From assembly GCA_021775915.1 (NCBI GenBank), contig JAJFGW010000040.1, forward strand, positions 1 through 38,999: 38,999 nucleotides of DNA, in the 5' to 3' direction. Positions 31,119 to 38,999 of the stretch are shown in pieces. The position numbers and the translations under genes were made by a program. Below the pieces are notes generated by a model. The model did no database searches. It saw only the letters and a program-made list of their open reading frames with translations, and had not been told where the DNA came from. The stretch's first letter is position 1; the number at the start of each line of letters is the position of its first letter. The stretch is from Alphaproteobacteria bacterium. Its GTDB lineage: Bacteria; Pseudomonadota; Alphaproteobacteria; Micavibrionales; Micavibrionaceae.

Positions 31119-31365
31119 GCTGCCCTCCTGTTTTTGTTGTTACAGGCAGCAGAAAAAGCGCGCATAGCGCGGCTAAATGTTTGGGAATGTCTATATGATC
31201 GGGCTCCTGCCGTCATGGTTCTACATCCTGTAAAATATTATCTTATACCTACAATTATACACGATTTCAGTGCTTTAGGGAAGCTTTCTGCGTCATTTTA
31301 TGGTGGGGACGTGTGGGCGGTGAAAGTTGTAGTTTTTCTTTTTACTTCATAGGCTTAGGTAGTAT

Positions 31366-32235
31366 TTACCGAGGCGCGGGAGAGAGCAGGGCCTCAAATT
31401 GTTCGGAGATACGCTCATCGAGCTGCTGAGCATTCTTTTTAGCTCTTTCTATAATAAGATCAATTTCTCGCCCTATTTTACCGGCTTGTCGGGCAAATAT
31501 TAAATCCAGTTTTAGGGCGGATCGATCGAATTTTGAAACACCGGCCATGCCTAAAATTTCATCTGCGTGGCGCTCCATGTTCTTGAGTTCATTTGGGAAC
31601 GGTTCTTTTTCTCTCATTTCTTTTGTGATTTTTATGGCAGTGGCATCCTGAATATCTTTTTTAAGGTTTGCGCTAATGCTTTTGTCGATGTCTTTTAGAG
31701 CATTCATAAAAAGGGCGTAGATCCAGGCCCCATGAATTGATGGGGCTTGTTTGATGTGGTTTGTTACGGTGCTGCCCAGAACGTCATGAATTTTACTTTT
31801 TAGCGTATCATCCATTTCTCTGCCGATTATTTCCAGCCCATTTTTTGTTGCGCGGATAGCATCGGCAACTTCGATATGGCTCCGCGCCTCTTTAATGTCG
31901 TCGCCGCATTTATCTGTCAGGGCTTCGCAGATTCCATCTTTTATAGTCTTATCAAGCCTTAGCTCTACTTTATGGAGCGCTTCTTTGACGGAGAGAAGCG
32001 CGGCTTTTGAATCTGAATGATCGAACCATTCCGGGTTTCGAATTTCTTTTTTGATTTGCCGGATCAGAATTTCTCGGAAGGCGCGGCGATAGTCGGAGGG
32101 CAGAGCTTTGAACTCTGCCTTGTCGTATGTGCTTTTTATAGTACGAGAGAGGCTTTTCCCGCACATAAGAGCGCCGAGCATTTTAAGGGTAAATGCCTGT
32201 TCTCCGACTTCTTGTGCGGCTTTGATTACGCCCAT
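31366..32235 (-). CDS. Hypothetical helical protein, last gene of a macro-domain cluster
   Basis: The ATG at 32235 is chosen for AGAAGGG 8 bases upstream; the frame is open to 32376, but that would overlap the previous gene. The product (289 residues) is soluble, strongly helical and Lys/Glu-rich, with few aromatic residues. I recognise no domain. It starts 16 bases after the stop of the 148-residue gene, so the two form an operon. Confidence 0.6.
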   Translation of the reverse strand: MGVIKAAQEVGEQAFTLKMLGALMCGKSLSRTIKSTYDKAEFKALPSDYRRAFREILIRQIKKEIRNPEWFDHSDSKAALLSVKEALHKVELRLDKTIKDGICEALTDKCGDDIKEARSHIEVADAIRATKNGLEIIGREMDDTLKSKIHDVLGSTVTNHIKQAPSIHGAWIYALFMNALKDIDKSISANLKKDIQDATAIKITKEMREKEPFPNELKNMERHADEILGMAGVSKFDRSALKLDLIFARQAGKIGREIDLIIERAKKNAQQLDERISEQFEALLSPAPR

Positions 32236-32251
32236 TTTTTTGACCCTTCTT

Positions 32252-32698
32252 TTAAATATTGGGGGCATTACTATATGTGTTTTTATAAAAATTCGAAGTC
32301 TCTGTAAAGGCGTTAATTGCCTCCATGAGGAAGCCGGCATGGATGCCTTTGCCGTATATGTTCCAGACATGACCATTTGCGTCCGGCCATTCGCGCGCCA
32401 GCCCTGTTTTGGTGTCCATACCGTTCAGGAACTCCACAAAAACTCTTTCCAGGCGCGGGTTGTCTGAATCTTTTGTTGTCGCGGCCTCATGAAAAACAGC
32501 ACTTAATTTAGCTGTAACATCCTTTGCATCTGTTGTTCCCAGATTGATAAGCTCTCTTTGCGGCTCGGAGTTACCCGTATATTCGCGGCCGATAACCAGA
32601 AAGGGGCACTGTTCTTCAGCAGGATCAAGTCCCATTCTGGCTCTTTCTTTAATAAGCGCATCACGCTGATACTCATGCGGGGGGATTGTGCTGCTCAT
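32252..32698 (-). CDS. Hypothetical protein in a macro-domain cluster
   Basis: AAAGGAAAA lies 5 bases before the ATG. The 148-residue soluble protein contains IGREYTGNSEPQRELINLGTTDAKDV and FVEFLNGMDTKTGLAREWPDANGHVWNIYGKGIHAGFLMEAINAF. I recognise no family. Its leader contains a perfect 12-bp inverted repeat (32709-32745) that overlaps the start of the ribosome binding site. It follows the macro-domain gene by about 100 bases. Confidence 0.62.
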   Translation of the reverse strand: MSSTIPPHEYQRDALIKERARMGLDPAEEQCPFLVIGREYTGNSEPQRELINLGTTDAKDVTAKLSAVFHEAATTKDSDNPRLERVFVEFLNGMDTKTGLAREWPDANGHVWNIYGKGIHAGFLMEAINAFTETSNFYKNTYSNAPNI

Positions 32699-32708
32699 GG
32701 GCTTTTCC

Positions 32709-32745
32709 TTTGCTATAAAATTAGAAGCTGCATTTTTATAGCAAA
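32709..32745 (-). promoter_or_regulatory. Long inverted repeat overlapping the ribosome binding site
   Basis: TTTGCTATAAAA (32709-32720) and TTTTATAGCAAA (32734-32745) form a perfect 12-bp inverted repeat with a 13-base loop. On the minus strand the downstream arm ends in the AAAGG of the ribosome binding site for the gene at 32698. It could be an operator or a translation-controlling hairpin. Confidence 0.45.
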
Positions 32746-32800
32746 AGGTGTCGTCTATGACAAATTTATACTATTTGCCGCTACTTTCAGGCTTAAACCG

Positions 32801-33298
32801 CTATGCGGCCTTTGCCAGTTTTTCTGCGGCTTTTTCACCTTTTGCATATGTTTCGTAGATAATGACGGGGATCTCCAGATCACCTAAAGCCTGCTCAATC
32901 AAAGGTTCAACCTCATCCCATGACAGGCCGCCGACACCGGTGGCAAGGCGCGGTAAAGCGAGGGAGGTGATGTTCTCATCCTCAATGATTTTACGCAGTG
33001 CTTTTAGGGCGTGGCTGATATGGCTGGTGGTGGCTTTGCCCGGATGGGCTCTCTCGTCTGCAGCGGCTTCCTGTGTCATCAGGTTGATAATTACCCTTTC
33101 CGGCCCGGCCCAGAGCCACGCACCGCCGGATTTAGGGTTTTGCTGATGGCAGAAATGGCGAAAGTCCTTGGCCATCGCCGGAAACTGTTCCCGCAGCGCT
33201 AAGGCCAGACCCTGGTTAAAATGGTCATGCGGGGCAACGCCATGGACAATGGCTTGTGCGCCGCTCAATAAAATATCGCCTGTAACTTTGGTAATCAT
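32801..33298 (-). CDS. Macro-domain protein (ADP-ribose binding, ALC1/TARG1/DarG-like)
   Basis: This 165-residue single-domain protein starts after AAAGGAG. The N-terminal MITKVTGDILLSGAQAIVHGVAPHDHFNQGLALALREQFP matches the opening of macro domains that bind ADP-ribose. The later ALPRLATGVGGLSWDEVEPLI is the second loop of the ligand pocket. The GDIL and TGVGGL.W.EV wording fits the ALC1/TARG1/DarG branch, which can remove ADP-ribose from proteins or nucleic acid. No DarT-like transferase is seen beside it, so a complete toxin-antitoxin pair is not supported. Confidence 0.85.
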   Translation of the reverse strand: MITKVTGDILLSGAQAIVHGVAPHDHFNQGLALALREQFPAMAKDFRHFCHQQNPKSGGAWLWAGPERVIINLMTQEAAADERAHPGKATTSHISHALKALRKIIEDENITSLALPRLATGVGGLSWDEVEPLIEQALGDLEIPVIIYETYAKGEKAAEKLAKAA

Positions 33299-33371
33299 GA
33301 TTTTTCTCCTTTGTGTTGCCTACCGCTAATCTACGCCCCTACGGAGGGAGAGTCTAGGGGGAGTTCATAGG

Positions 33372-33407
33372 CGTCATTGCGAGAAGCGTAGCGACGAAGC
33401 AATCCAG
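33372..33407. repeat. Interspersed repeat, left flank of the GIY-YIG gene
   Basis: CGTCATTGCGAG...GAAGCAATCCAG is a copy of a short element common in many bacterial genomes. It lies 8 bases past the stop of the GIY-YIG gene. Confidence 0.75.
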
Positions 33408-33414
33408 TCTAGTC

Positions 33415-33702
33415 CTAAACAATATCGTTATATAAATCCTTCCAATCGGGATTCATGGTTTCGATAAGTGCTAGCTTTCTTTTGCGGCTCCCGCCTTTGA
33501 TACGCTTTTCTTCTGTAATGGCCGCTGTCATATCATCAAACACGGCATAATAAACCAAAGCGCTGCATTTATATTGCGCTGTAAATCCGTCGGTCACGCC
33601 ATTCTTATGTTCGTAAATGCGTTTGGGCAGGTTCGACGTCACGCCCGTATAAAGCGTTCCATTACGTTCACTGGCCATGATATAAACAGCAGGTTGTTTC
33701 AT
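33415..33702 (-). CDS. GIY-YIG nuclease-domain protein
   Basis: This 95-residue protein is a stand-alone GIY-YIG domain. VYIMASERNGTLYTGVTSNLPKRIYEHK gives the Y..M / YTGVT version of the GIY-YIG core with the catalytic arginine (KRIYEH). A second block, MTAAITEEKRIKGGSRKRKLALIETMNPDWKDL, carries the glutamate and the KR.KL.LIE..NP.W.DL ending of the YhbQ-like group. It is flanked on both sides by palindromic interspersed repeats, a frequent neighbourhood for such genes. The active site appears complete. Confidence 0.9.
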   Translation of the reverse strand: MKQPAVYIMASERNGTLYTGVTSNLPKRIYEHKNGVTDGFTAQYKCSALVYYAVFDDMTAAITEEKRIKGGSRKRKLALIETMNPDWKDLYNDIV

Positions 33703-33723
33703 AGTGCTGTGCTTATAACTTTT

Positions 33724-33803
33724 CTGGACTGCTTCGTCATTTCATTCCTCGCAGTGACGATGCTTTCATTCCCTGTCATTGCGAGCGTAGCGAAGCAATC
33801 CAG
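33724..33803. repeat. Inverted pair of interspersed repeats, right flank of the GIY-YIG gene
   Basis: CTGGACTGCTTCGTC...GCAGTGACG (33724-33759) is the reverse orientation of the same element. GTCATTGCGAG...GAAGCAATCCAG (33775-33803) is the forward one. Together they can fold into a long imperfect hairpin, so the gene lies between one single and one paired copy. Confidence 0.75.
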
Positions 33804-33805
33804 TG

Positions 33806-34159
33806 TTATTTTGAAGTTTCATCAAGCATAAGTTTAATTTGCGGCGCTATGTGTCCTGTCCAAATATCATCACCAACGGTTTCTAAGTTGGTTTCTGAGA
33901 ATATTTTCTTTGTAATGTTTTTGTATTCATCATATTCAAGCAAAAACCAAACGGCGGCAATTTGTTCGGTCAATTTTGCGCCCTGACCATTTTTGCGCAT
34001 CCCAGATATGACGCTGACTAAATTCATATAGGTGTCATAGCGTTTTTCTTTTAGTTCTCTATTTCTAGTGTCTATCCATTTTATAAATGTAAAGAGACCT
34101 GCAAGGGAGACTGTTACAATGCCTAATAGCTGACTGTTCTCGGAAATAAATTCGAGCAC
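33806..34159 (-). CDS. Small membrane-anchored protein coupled to lepA
   Basis: The GTG start at 34159 shares its G with the lepA TAG stop (TAGTG), so translation is coupled. The 117-residue product has one membrane segment (about residues 9-28, LLGIVTVSLAGLFTFIKWI) followed by a charged helix with basic residues and a C-terminal soluble region. I recognise no family; the pattern LLGIVTVSLAGLFTFIKWIDT resembles phage- or island-type membrane proteins. It is unlikely to be needed for LepA. Confidence 0.7.
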   Translation of the reverse strand: MLEFISENSQLLGIVTVSLAGLFTFIKWIDTRNRELKEKRYDTYMNLVSVISGMRKNGQGAKLTEQIAAVWFLLEYDEYKNITKKIFSETNLETVGDDIWTGHIAPQIKLMLDETSK

Positions 34160-35967
34160 TATTCATCACCCATCTTAAGCGCGGCAATAAACGCACTCTG
34201 GGGAATCTCAACATTCCCGTACTGGCGCATCTTTTTCTTACCTTTTTTCTGCTTATCCAGCAGCTTGCGTTTTCGGCTGACATCGCCGCCGTAACATTTG
34301 GCGGTGACGTCTTTGCGCATGGCGGAGACATTTTCGCGGGCGATGATGCTGCCGCCGATCGCGGCTTGAATTGCGATTTTGAACATCTGGCGCGGGATCA
34401 AATCTTTGAGTCGTTCGCACAGCATCCGGCCTCTACGAATGGCTTGATCGCGCGGGACGATCATGGCGAGGGCATCGACAGGCTCGGCATTGACCATGAT
34501 CTCCATTTTAACCAGATCGCCTTTTTCGTAGTCAGCAATCTCGTAATCAAAGCTGGCATAGCCACGCGATATGGATTTGAGGCGATCATAGAAATCAAAC
34601 ACAACTTCGTTAAGTGGCAGGCGGTAAATAACCATCGCCCGTTCTCCGGCATAAGTGAGATCGATTTGCGCCCCGCGCCGTTCTTCGCAAAGCTGTAACA
34701 ATCCGCCGAGATATTCATCGGGCGTGAGGATAGTGGCCTTGATCCACGGTTCTTTCACATACTCTATCTGGGAAGGGTCGGGGTAATCTGCCGGGTTGTA
34801 GAGCTCGTATTCTTTGCCTCTGGTCGTGCCGATCTTGTAAACCACGCTCGGTGCGGTCGGGATAAGGTCGAGGTCAAATTCGCGGTCAAGCCGCTCCTGT
34901 ATGATCTCCATATGCAGCAAGCCCAAAAAGCCGCAGCGGAATCCCATGCCAAGGGCTTGCGAGCTTTCGGGCTCGTAATGAAGCGCGGCATCATTGAGTT
35001 TTAGTTTACCGATAGAATCGCGCAGCTTTTCGTATTCGCCGTTATCAACGGGGAAGAGGGAGCAGAACACCATGGGAACTGAGGGCTTGAAGCCTTTGAG
35101 TGGTTCAGTGCAGCGTTTACGTTCTTCGGTAATGGTATCGCCAACGAGGGTGTCGGAGATGTCCTTGATCGCGGCGGTGATAAAGCCCATCTCGCCGGGG
35201 CCAAGCTCGTCAACAATCTCGTGTTTGGGAGTAAAGACACCAACGCGGTCAATTTCGCGGGCGGCTTTTGTGCCCATAAAAAAGGCCTTCATGCCTTTGC
35301 GTAAATAGCCGTCAATAACGCGGACAAGGATCATGACGCCGAGATAGGGGTCATACCAGCTATCAACGAGAAGTGCTTTGGTTGGCGCGTCTTTATCGCC
35401 TTCATGGGGTGGCGGCAGTTTGGCGCAAACAGCTTCCAGCAATTCTTCAATACCTTCGCCGGTTTTTGCCGATGTCGGGATGGCATCATCCGCCGGAATG
35501 CCGATAACGTCCTCGATTTCCTGACGAATACGCTCCGGCTCGGCGGCAGGGAGGTCAATTTTGTTGAGTACCGGCACGATCTCATGGTCGTTATCAAGTG
35601 CCTGATAAACATTGGCGAGCGTTTGTGCTTCAACGCCTTGCGACGCATCAACAACCAGAATAGAGCCTTCGCAGGACGCCAGAGAACGGGAAACCTCATA
35701 ACTGAAATCCACATGGCCGGGCGTGTCCATTAAGTTTAATTGATACTCAATGCCGTCTTTAGCTGTGTATGTCAGGCGCACGGTCTGTGCCTTGATGGTG
35801 ATACCGCGCTCCTGCTCCAGATCCATGTTATCCAGAACCTGCGCGCTCATCTCGCGGTCGGTCAGCCCGCCGCAATGCTGGATCAGCCGGTCAGCCAGCG
35901 TGGATTTACCATGGTCGATATGGGCGATGATCGCGAAGTTGCGGATATGCTCTAACTTTTTACTCAT
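34159..35967 (-). CDS. lepA: Elongation factor 4 (LepA) GTPase
   Basis: This ribosome-associated GTPase back-translocates or remodels stalled ribosomes. The ATG at 35967 gives 602 residues starting [20 protein letters not shown]; the frame is open from a TTG at 36003 but conventional LepA begins here. GTPase motifs are intact: AHIDHGKST (G1), RGITI (G2), DTPGHVDF (G3), NKIDLP (G4) and SAKTGEGI (G5). The C-terminal region ends [24 protein letters not shown], the LepA-specific tail. No strong ribosome binding site is seen. Confidence 0.97.
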   Translation of the reverse strand: MSKKLEHIRNFAIIAHIDHGKSTLADRLIQHCGGLTDREMSAQVLDNMDLEQERGITIKAQTVRLTYTAKDGIEYQLNLMDTPGHVDFSYEVSRSLASCEGSILVVDASQGVEAQTLANVYQALDNDHEIVPVLNKIDLPAAEPERIRQEIEDVIGIPADDAIPTSAKTGEGIEELLEAVCAKLPPPHEGDKDAPTKALLVDSWYDPYLGVMILVRVIDGYLRKGMKAFFMGTKAAREIDRVGVFTPKHEIVDELGPGEMGFITAAIKDISDTLVGDTITEERKRCTEPLKGFKPSVPMVFCSLFPVDNGEYEKLRDSIGKLKLNDAALHYEPESSQALGMGFRCGFLGLLHMEIIQERLDREFDLDLIPTAPSVVYKIGTTRGKEYELYNPADYPDPSQIEYVKEPWIKATILTPDEYLGGLLQLCEERRGAQIDLTYAGERAMVIYRLPLNEVVFDFYDRLKSISRGYASFDYEIADYEKGDLVKMEIMVNAEPVDALAMIVPRDQAIRRGRMLCERLKDLIPRQMFKIAIQAAIGGSIIARENVSAMRKDVTAKCYGGDVSRKRKLLDKQKKGKKKMRQYGNVEIPQSAFIAALKMGDE

Positions 35968-36096
35968 GGGGCAGAAGATAGGGTTTTCAGCGGCCTGCGG
36001 CAATGATTAATTGGTGTTATGACGCAGAAGTTGCTTTTTACAGGAAAATAATATATTTTACGTATTGCTTGAATTTTGAAATTAGAGGATTAAGTC

Positions 36097-37059
36097 GTGG
36101 GTTTTTCCCTGACGGATATATTTATTAAACAAGCGGTGTCTTTCACGCTGGCCGGAATGTTGTTCCTGCCGGGCGGTGGCAGTTATGCAGAAGCAGAAGA
36201 ACCTTCTTCAGATCACGGCTGTGCTTCTGTGCGGCAGATAGAAAATCCTAAGACATCGTTTCAAAAACATTTTCTGCATCTGGTTGAAAGTGTTTTCCCT
36301 TCACTCACGGCGAGGTACATATTGAATAATGCCGCGCAGAAAGGGGCCGTATTTTGTTTTGATAAGGCGTTAACAAAGGCCTATCCCGATGGTGTTATTA
36401 CTCTGGGGCAGGTTAGAACAGAGGGAGGAAAAAGCGCAGTAGTGCTTAATCCTGATAATAAAATTTCTGAAGCCATGAAGGCCATAACACTGATTCATGA
36501 GGGGCGTCATCAAAGACAGGGCGAGTATTATCCAAACATAGATGGCGGTAATATTCCGCTTTGGGACTTTGTTGCCTATGAGTTATTTAAGGAAGCGGAT
36601 GCCCGTATGATGTCTATTGTTTTTGCCCAAGAGATGATGTTAGGCGGAAAACCTGAATTTATACTTTCTTTAGACGAACAGTTCGAAACTCGTCCTATGC
36701 TGGAGGCTTTTGATAAAGAACTGACCAGCAGTGGTGATATGAAAGCGGCGATGCAGGCTGCGGTTTTGGCTTTTAAGAGCACGGGGTCTTTGATACAGCG
36801 CTATGCTAATAAGCTTGCGGCCCAGATAGCGGCGGGCATGAAAAAAGACGGGTTGAAATTTGATCCGAAAATTCAGGTCCATACTATCATTAACAAAAAC
36901 ACTATGGAGCCTTTGGGGGATGTCGGCGTTTACGGGAATTACATGAATGCGGAAATGATAGAGGCCGTACGCGGGTTCTTCACAAAAGAAGACTATCAGA
37001 AATTTGTGATCGCTAATACGAAGAGTAGTGTACCGTCTGCCGCAGTGCTGACAAACTAG
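36097..37059 (+). CDS. Exported putative metallopeptidase with HExxH motif (DUF6782-like)
   Basis: GTG start at 36097 after AGAGGA. This 320-residue protein has an N-terminal membrane/signal segment (about 10-32, ending GGGSYAEAEE). Residues 132-140 read LIHEGRHQR, an HExxH zinc-binding helix, followed about 35 residues later by AYELFKEADARMMSIVFAQEM, where an acidic residue (KEADA) may supply the third ligand. The arrangement fits the DUF6782 type putative metallopeptidase as I remember it; I cannot confirm the family. The C-terminal part is helical. Not coupled to lepA. Confidence 0.65.
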   Translation: MGFSLTDIFIKQAVSFTLAGMLFLPGGGSYAEAEEPSSDHGCASVRQIENPKTSFQKHFLHLVESVFPSLTARYILNNAAQKGAVFCFDKALTKAYPDGVITLGQVRTEGGKSAVVLNPDNKISEAMKAITLIHEGRHQRQGEYYPNIDGGNIPLWDFVAYELFKEADARMMSIVFAQEMMLGGKPEFILSLDEQFETRPMLEAFDKELTSSGDMKAAMQAAVLAFKSTGSLIQRYANKLAAQIAAGMKKDGLKFDPKIQVHTIINKNTMEPLGDVGVYGNYMNAEMIEAVRGFFTKEDYQKFVIANTKSSVPSAAVLTN

Positions 37060-37137
37060 AGCTTTTATTTGCCTTTTTCTGTGCCAGAAGATAGGATTTT
37101 TTCTTAACAATAACAATGAAAACTTGGGGAGGTTTCT

Positions 37138-37926
37138 ATGAATGATATGACACCGGAAAGTATGGCGCGGCTTCAGGAGCGCTGGAGAGAGGCTGATGTT
37201 GAGGTTGATGCTGTGACGAATGGAAGCAACGCTTACAGTTGTTTGCATATGATACGCAGAAGCCTTGAGCAGATGGGGCTTGATCTTGAGCAGGACGCTA
37301 CTTACGAGCTGCTGGAGCCGGGTTTGAGCAAGGCAGAATTTGATACGTTTTATACTCACGCGCAGATTAACGATGCTCTGCATTATTATCACAGGACAGT
37401 CACAGTGAACCGGGAAGATTATCTTGGTGTATATAATGGTCGCCGTGCGAATGGTATTAAGCACATGCTTGACGAAACGCTGCCCCGGTTGAAAGAGAGC
37501 CTTGCTGAAACAGGTGTTCCTGATGCTTTGTCGCCGCTGGCAAAACAACAGCTGGAGTTTGTCCTCAGGGTTTATCGTGACGGAACGCTGGAGAATGATA
37601 TGAGACGCAGTGCCGCCATGGCCGCACAGGATCATTTCCGGACGATGCGCTCTTGTTATGAAACCGTTCAAAAGCAGAAGCCGGGTGACCGGAATACCCT
37701 GCCCGCTGAAGAGGGGTTGTCCTATGCTTATATGGCGGTGAAAATGATTGAAAGGGCAGGAGATCACTATGAGCCCTGCGATATTCCTGCTGAACACGGC
37801 ATGTCCGGTGGCTGGGATGAGAAGGCCGGAACCGTTCATTTTAGCCGTGAGGCTGTTGAAGGTCTTCGCAAGCTACTTCTGGTGTGTGAGCAGGGAGTTA
37901 AACCCTTGCCGGAGAAGAAGCTGTAG
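37138..37926 (+). CDS. Hypothetical protein upstream of the racemase
   Basis: GGGGAGG precedes the ATG. This 262-residue soluble protein is helical, has no signal peptide, and contains cysteines at SCLHMI, RSCYE, EPCDI and LVCEQ. I recognise no family. It lies 79 bases after the HExxH gene and 8 bases before the racemase, so it is probably co-transcribed with the latter. Confidence 0.62.
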   Translation: MNDMTPESMARLQERWREADVEVDAVTNGSNAYSCLHMIRRSLEQMGLDLEQDATYELLEPGLSKAEFDTFYTHAQINDALHYYHRTVTVNREDYLGVYNGRRANGIKHMLDETLPRLKESLAETGVPDALSPLAKQQLEFVLRVYRDGTLENDMRRSAAMAAQDHFRTMRSCYETVQKQKPGDRNTLPAEEGLSYAYMAVKMIERAGDHYEPCDIPAEHGMSGGWDEKAGTVHFSREAVEGLRKLLLVCEQGVKPLPEKKL

Positions 37927-37934
37927 GATAAAGG

Positions 37935-38621
37935 ATGAAAACAATTGGAATTATTGGCGGTCTTAGTCATGAATCGACGGGAAAATATTACCAGTGGCTC
38001 AATGAAGGGGCGCGGGAGATTCGCGGCGGTCATAGTGCGGCTAAAATACTGATTTCTTCGGTTGATTTCGGGGAGTTTTTGGAGCTGAAAGAAGCAGGTG
38101 ACTGGGACACGCAAGGGGACTTGCTGGCTGTTGAGGCCAAAAGGCTGGAAACTGCCGGGGCTGATTTGATTATTCTGGCGACAAACACCATGCATAAGGT
38201 CGCGGATAAAATTGAGGCGGCACTTAGCGTGCCGTTTTTACATCTGGCTGATGCTACGGCGGATCGTATAGTTGAGGCCGGGCTTGATAAAGTTCTGTTG
38301 CTCGGTACGCGCTATACCATGGAGATGGATTTTTATAAAAAGCGGCTGGAGGATAAGGGCATTACGGTCATGGTTCCCGGCGCTGATGATATTACGGCGG
38401 TGAGTGATATTATATATAATGAGCTATGCCATGGTGAGGTTAGAGATGAGTCCCGCGAGAAATATAAAAGCATTATCCGTGAGTTTAGCGCCGCCGGGGC
38501 GCAGGGCGTTATTCTGGGCTGTACTGAAATCACGGTGATGATAGGGCAGGAAGACAGCCCCATTCCTGTTTTTGATACAACCAAAATTCATGTTGAAGAG
38601 ACATTGAAGGCCGCAATATGA
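37935..38621 (+). CDS. Amino acid racemase, Asp/Glu racemase family (YgeA-like)
   Basis: This 228-residue protein has the family pattern: MKTIGIIGGLSHESTGKYYQ, HSAAKILISSVDF, ADLIILATNTMHKVADKIE, FLHLADATADRI, LLGTRYTMEMDFYKKRLE, VILGCTEITVMIG and FDTTKIHVE. The second catalytic residue is the cysteine of GCTE. The position of the first cysteine carries a threonine (TNTMH), as in YgeA-type racemases with broad amino acid specificity. It could make D-amino acids for the wall or degrade them. It overlaps the next gene by 4 nt. Confidence 0.87.
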   Translation: MKTIGIIGGLSHESTGKYYQWLNEGAREIRGGHSAAKILISSVDFGEFLELKEAGDWDTQGDLLAVEAKRLETAGADLIILATNTMHKVADKIEAALSVPFLHLADATADRIVEAGLDKVLLLGTRYTMEMDFYKKRLEDKGITVMVPGADDITAVSDIIYNELCHGEVRDESREKYKSIIREFSAAGAQGVILGCTEITVMIGQEDSPIPVFDTTKIHVEETLKAAI

Positions 38622-38923
38622 AACGCAGAGGCATTATAATTTTTCTGTTGATGCAGGTTTGTTTTATTGTGCTGGGCTTTGCCCTGTTCTTTGGTCTGAG
38701 GAATCTTAAGGAATCACAACAGGAAGATATTTCTGCGATGGTGCAGGCGTGTGATTTTTCGGAATGGGTTGGAAAAGCGGCCGATGAAGGGGCTTTAAAA
38801 GAAACCGGACACCCCTATCGTGTGTTGCCGCCTGGCTCTATGTACACAGCGGATTATGATCCGGAACGCATCAATCTTTACACTGATGATGAAAATATCG
38901 TGCGGGAAGTTAATTGCCGCTAG
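38618..38923 (+). CDS. Membrane-anchored I78-type peptidase inhibitor
   Basis: This 101-residue protein overlaps the racemase by 4 nt (ATGA). It has one membrane segment (about residues 5-26) followed by a periplasmic domain of the inhibitor I78 pattern: CDFSEWVGKAADEGAL, YRVLPPGSMYTADYDPERINLYTDDENIVREVNC. The two cysteines (CDF and VNC) probably form the family's disulphide. I78 proteins inhibit serine peptidases such as subtilisin. The two-gene link with the racemase is not known to me as a functional pair. Confidence 0.75.
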   Translation: MKRRGIIIFLLMQVCFIVLGFALFFGLRNLKESQQEDISAMVQACDFSEWVGKAADEGALKETGHPYRVLPPGSMYTADYDPERINLYTDDENIVREVNCR

Positions 38924-38999
38924 TTTCCGCCCATGCCGCTGGGGCCGTTCATGCCAGAATCAACCGCCGGAGCGACTTTCGTGTCCACAGCAGAGTTTC
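38920..38999 (-). CDS. 3' end of a minus-strand gene (5' part outside window)
   Basis: The last 80 bases are open on the minus strand to a TAG stop at 38920, ending NSAVDTKVAPAVDSGMNGPSGMGGN. It converges on the I78 gene, whose stop shares CTAG with it. A Gly/Met/Asn-rich tail of this sort is common at the ends of exported proteins. Too little is visible for a family call. Confidence 0.4.
   Translation of the reverse strand, partial: NSAVDTKVAPAVDSGMNGPSGMGGN

Noticed and set aside
31119-31365. Small gene or RNA in the gap upstream of the 180-residue gene
   Set aside because: Open frames there lack binding sites and no strong hairpin is seen; the gap shows nothing I can support.
32801-33298. 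DarTG-type toxin-antitoxin pair
   Set aside because: Only the macro-domain part is present; no DarT-like ADP-ribosyltransferase is recognisable next to it.

Overview
The window looks like a stretch of an alphaproteobacterial chromosome with a T7-like (podovirus) phage or prophage segment at its left end. The bacterial assignment rests on several genes: a long isocitrate dehydrogenase of the alphaproteobacterial/rickettsial form, an AcnA-type aconitase beside cytochrome c maturation genes, a YggT-FolD pair, an NhaD antiporter and LepA. A Micavibrio-like or other deep alphaproteobacterial lineage is my best guess, but nothing here proves it. Base composition is moderate, with clearly AT-richer small genes of unknown function scattered between conserved ones.

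Region 1 (1 to about 9.9 kb) is a late phage module in T7-like order: the 3' end of a virion protein, a peptidoglycan-binding-like protein, a tail fibre/tail spike, a probable small terminase, the large terminase, a membrane/coiled-coil protein, a SleB-type endolysin, a holin and an overlapping inner/outer spanin pair. AT-rich cargo genes interrupt it (about 1.4-4.0 kb and 6.5-6.9 kb). Two of these carry their own terminator, and at least one its own promoter, as in phage morons. A relic of the 3' end of the first gene at 2701 shows that about 2.2 kb of cargo was inserted or exchanged there. No integrase, repressor or att site is visible.

Region 2 (10.1-22.3 kb) is mostly host core. It holds an EamA exporter and NhaD antiporter (minus-strand operon), isocitrate dehydrogenase, an HExxH protein, FolD and YggT (minus), then three tandem exported paralogs. 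The first and third of these carry HExxH; the middle one has lost it. A minus-strand pair follows: a drastically shortened CcmF joined by a 4-nt overlap to a CcmI/CycH-like TPR protein. Aconitase is next.

Region 3 (22.3-26.9 kb) holds three ankyrin-repeat genes with a shared C-terminal tail, two of them from a recent duplication, and several small genes of unknown function.

Region 4 (27-39 kb) contains a methyltransferase, a fatty-acid-hydroxylase/creatininase fusion, a SpoIIAA-like protein, HU, a minus-strand cluster (macro-domain protein plus two unknown genes), a GIY-YIG nuclease inside palindromic repeats, lepA with a coupled small membrane protein, a second HExxH protein, an unknown gene, a YgeA-like racemase and a membrane-anchored I78-type protease inhibitor. 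The window ends inside a minus-strand gene.

No gap between genes exceeds about 300 bases. I saw no tRNA, rRNA or CRISPR array.
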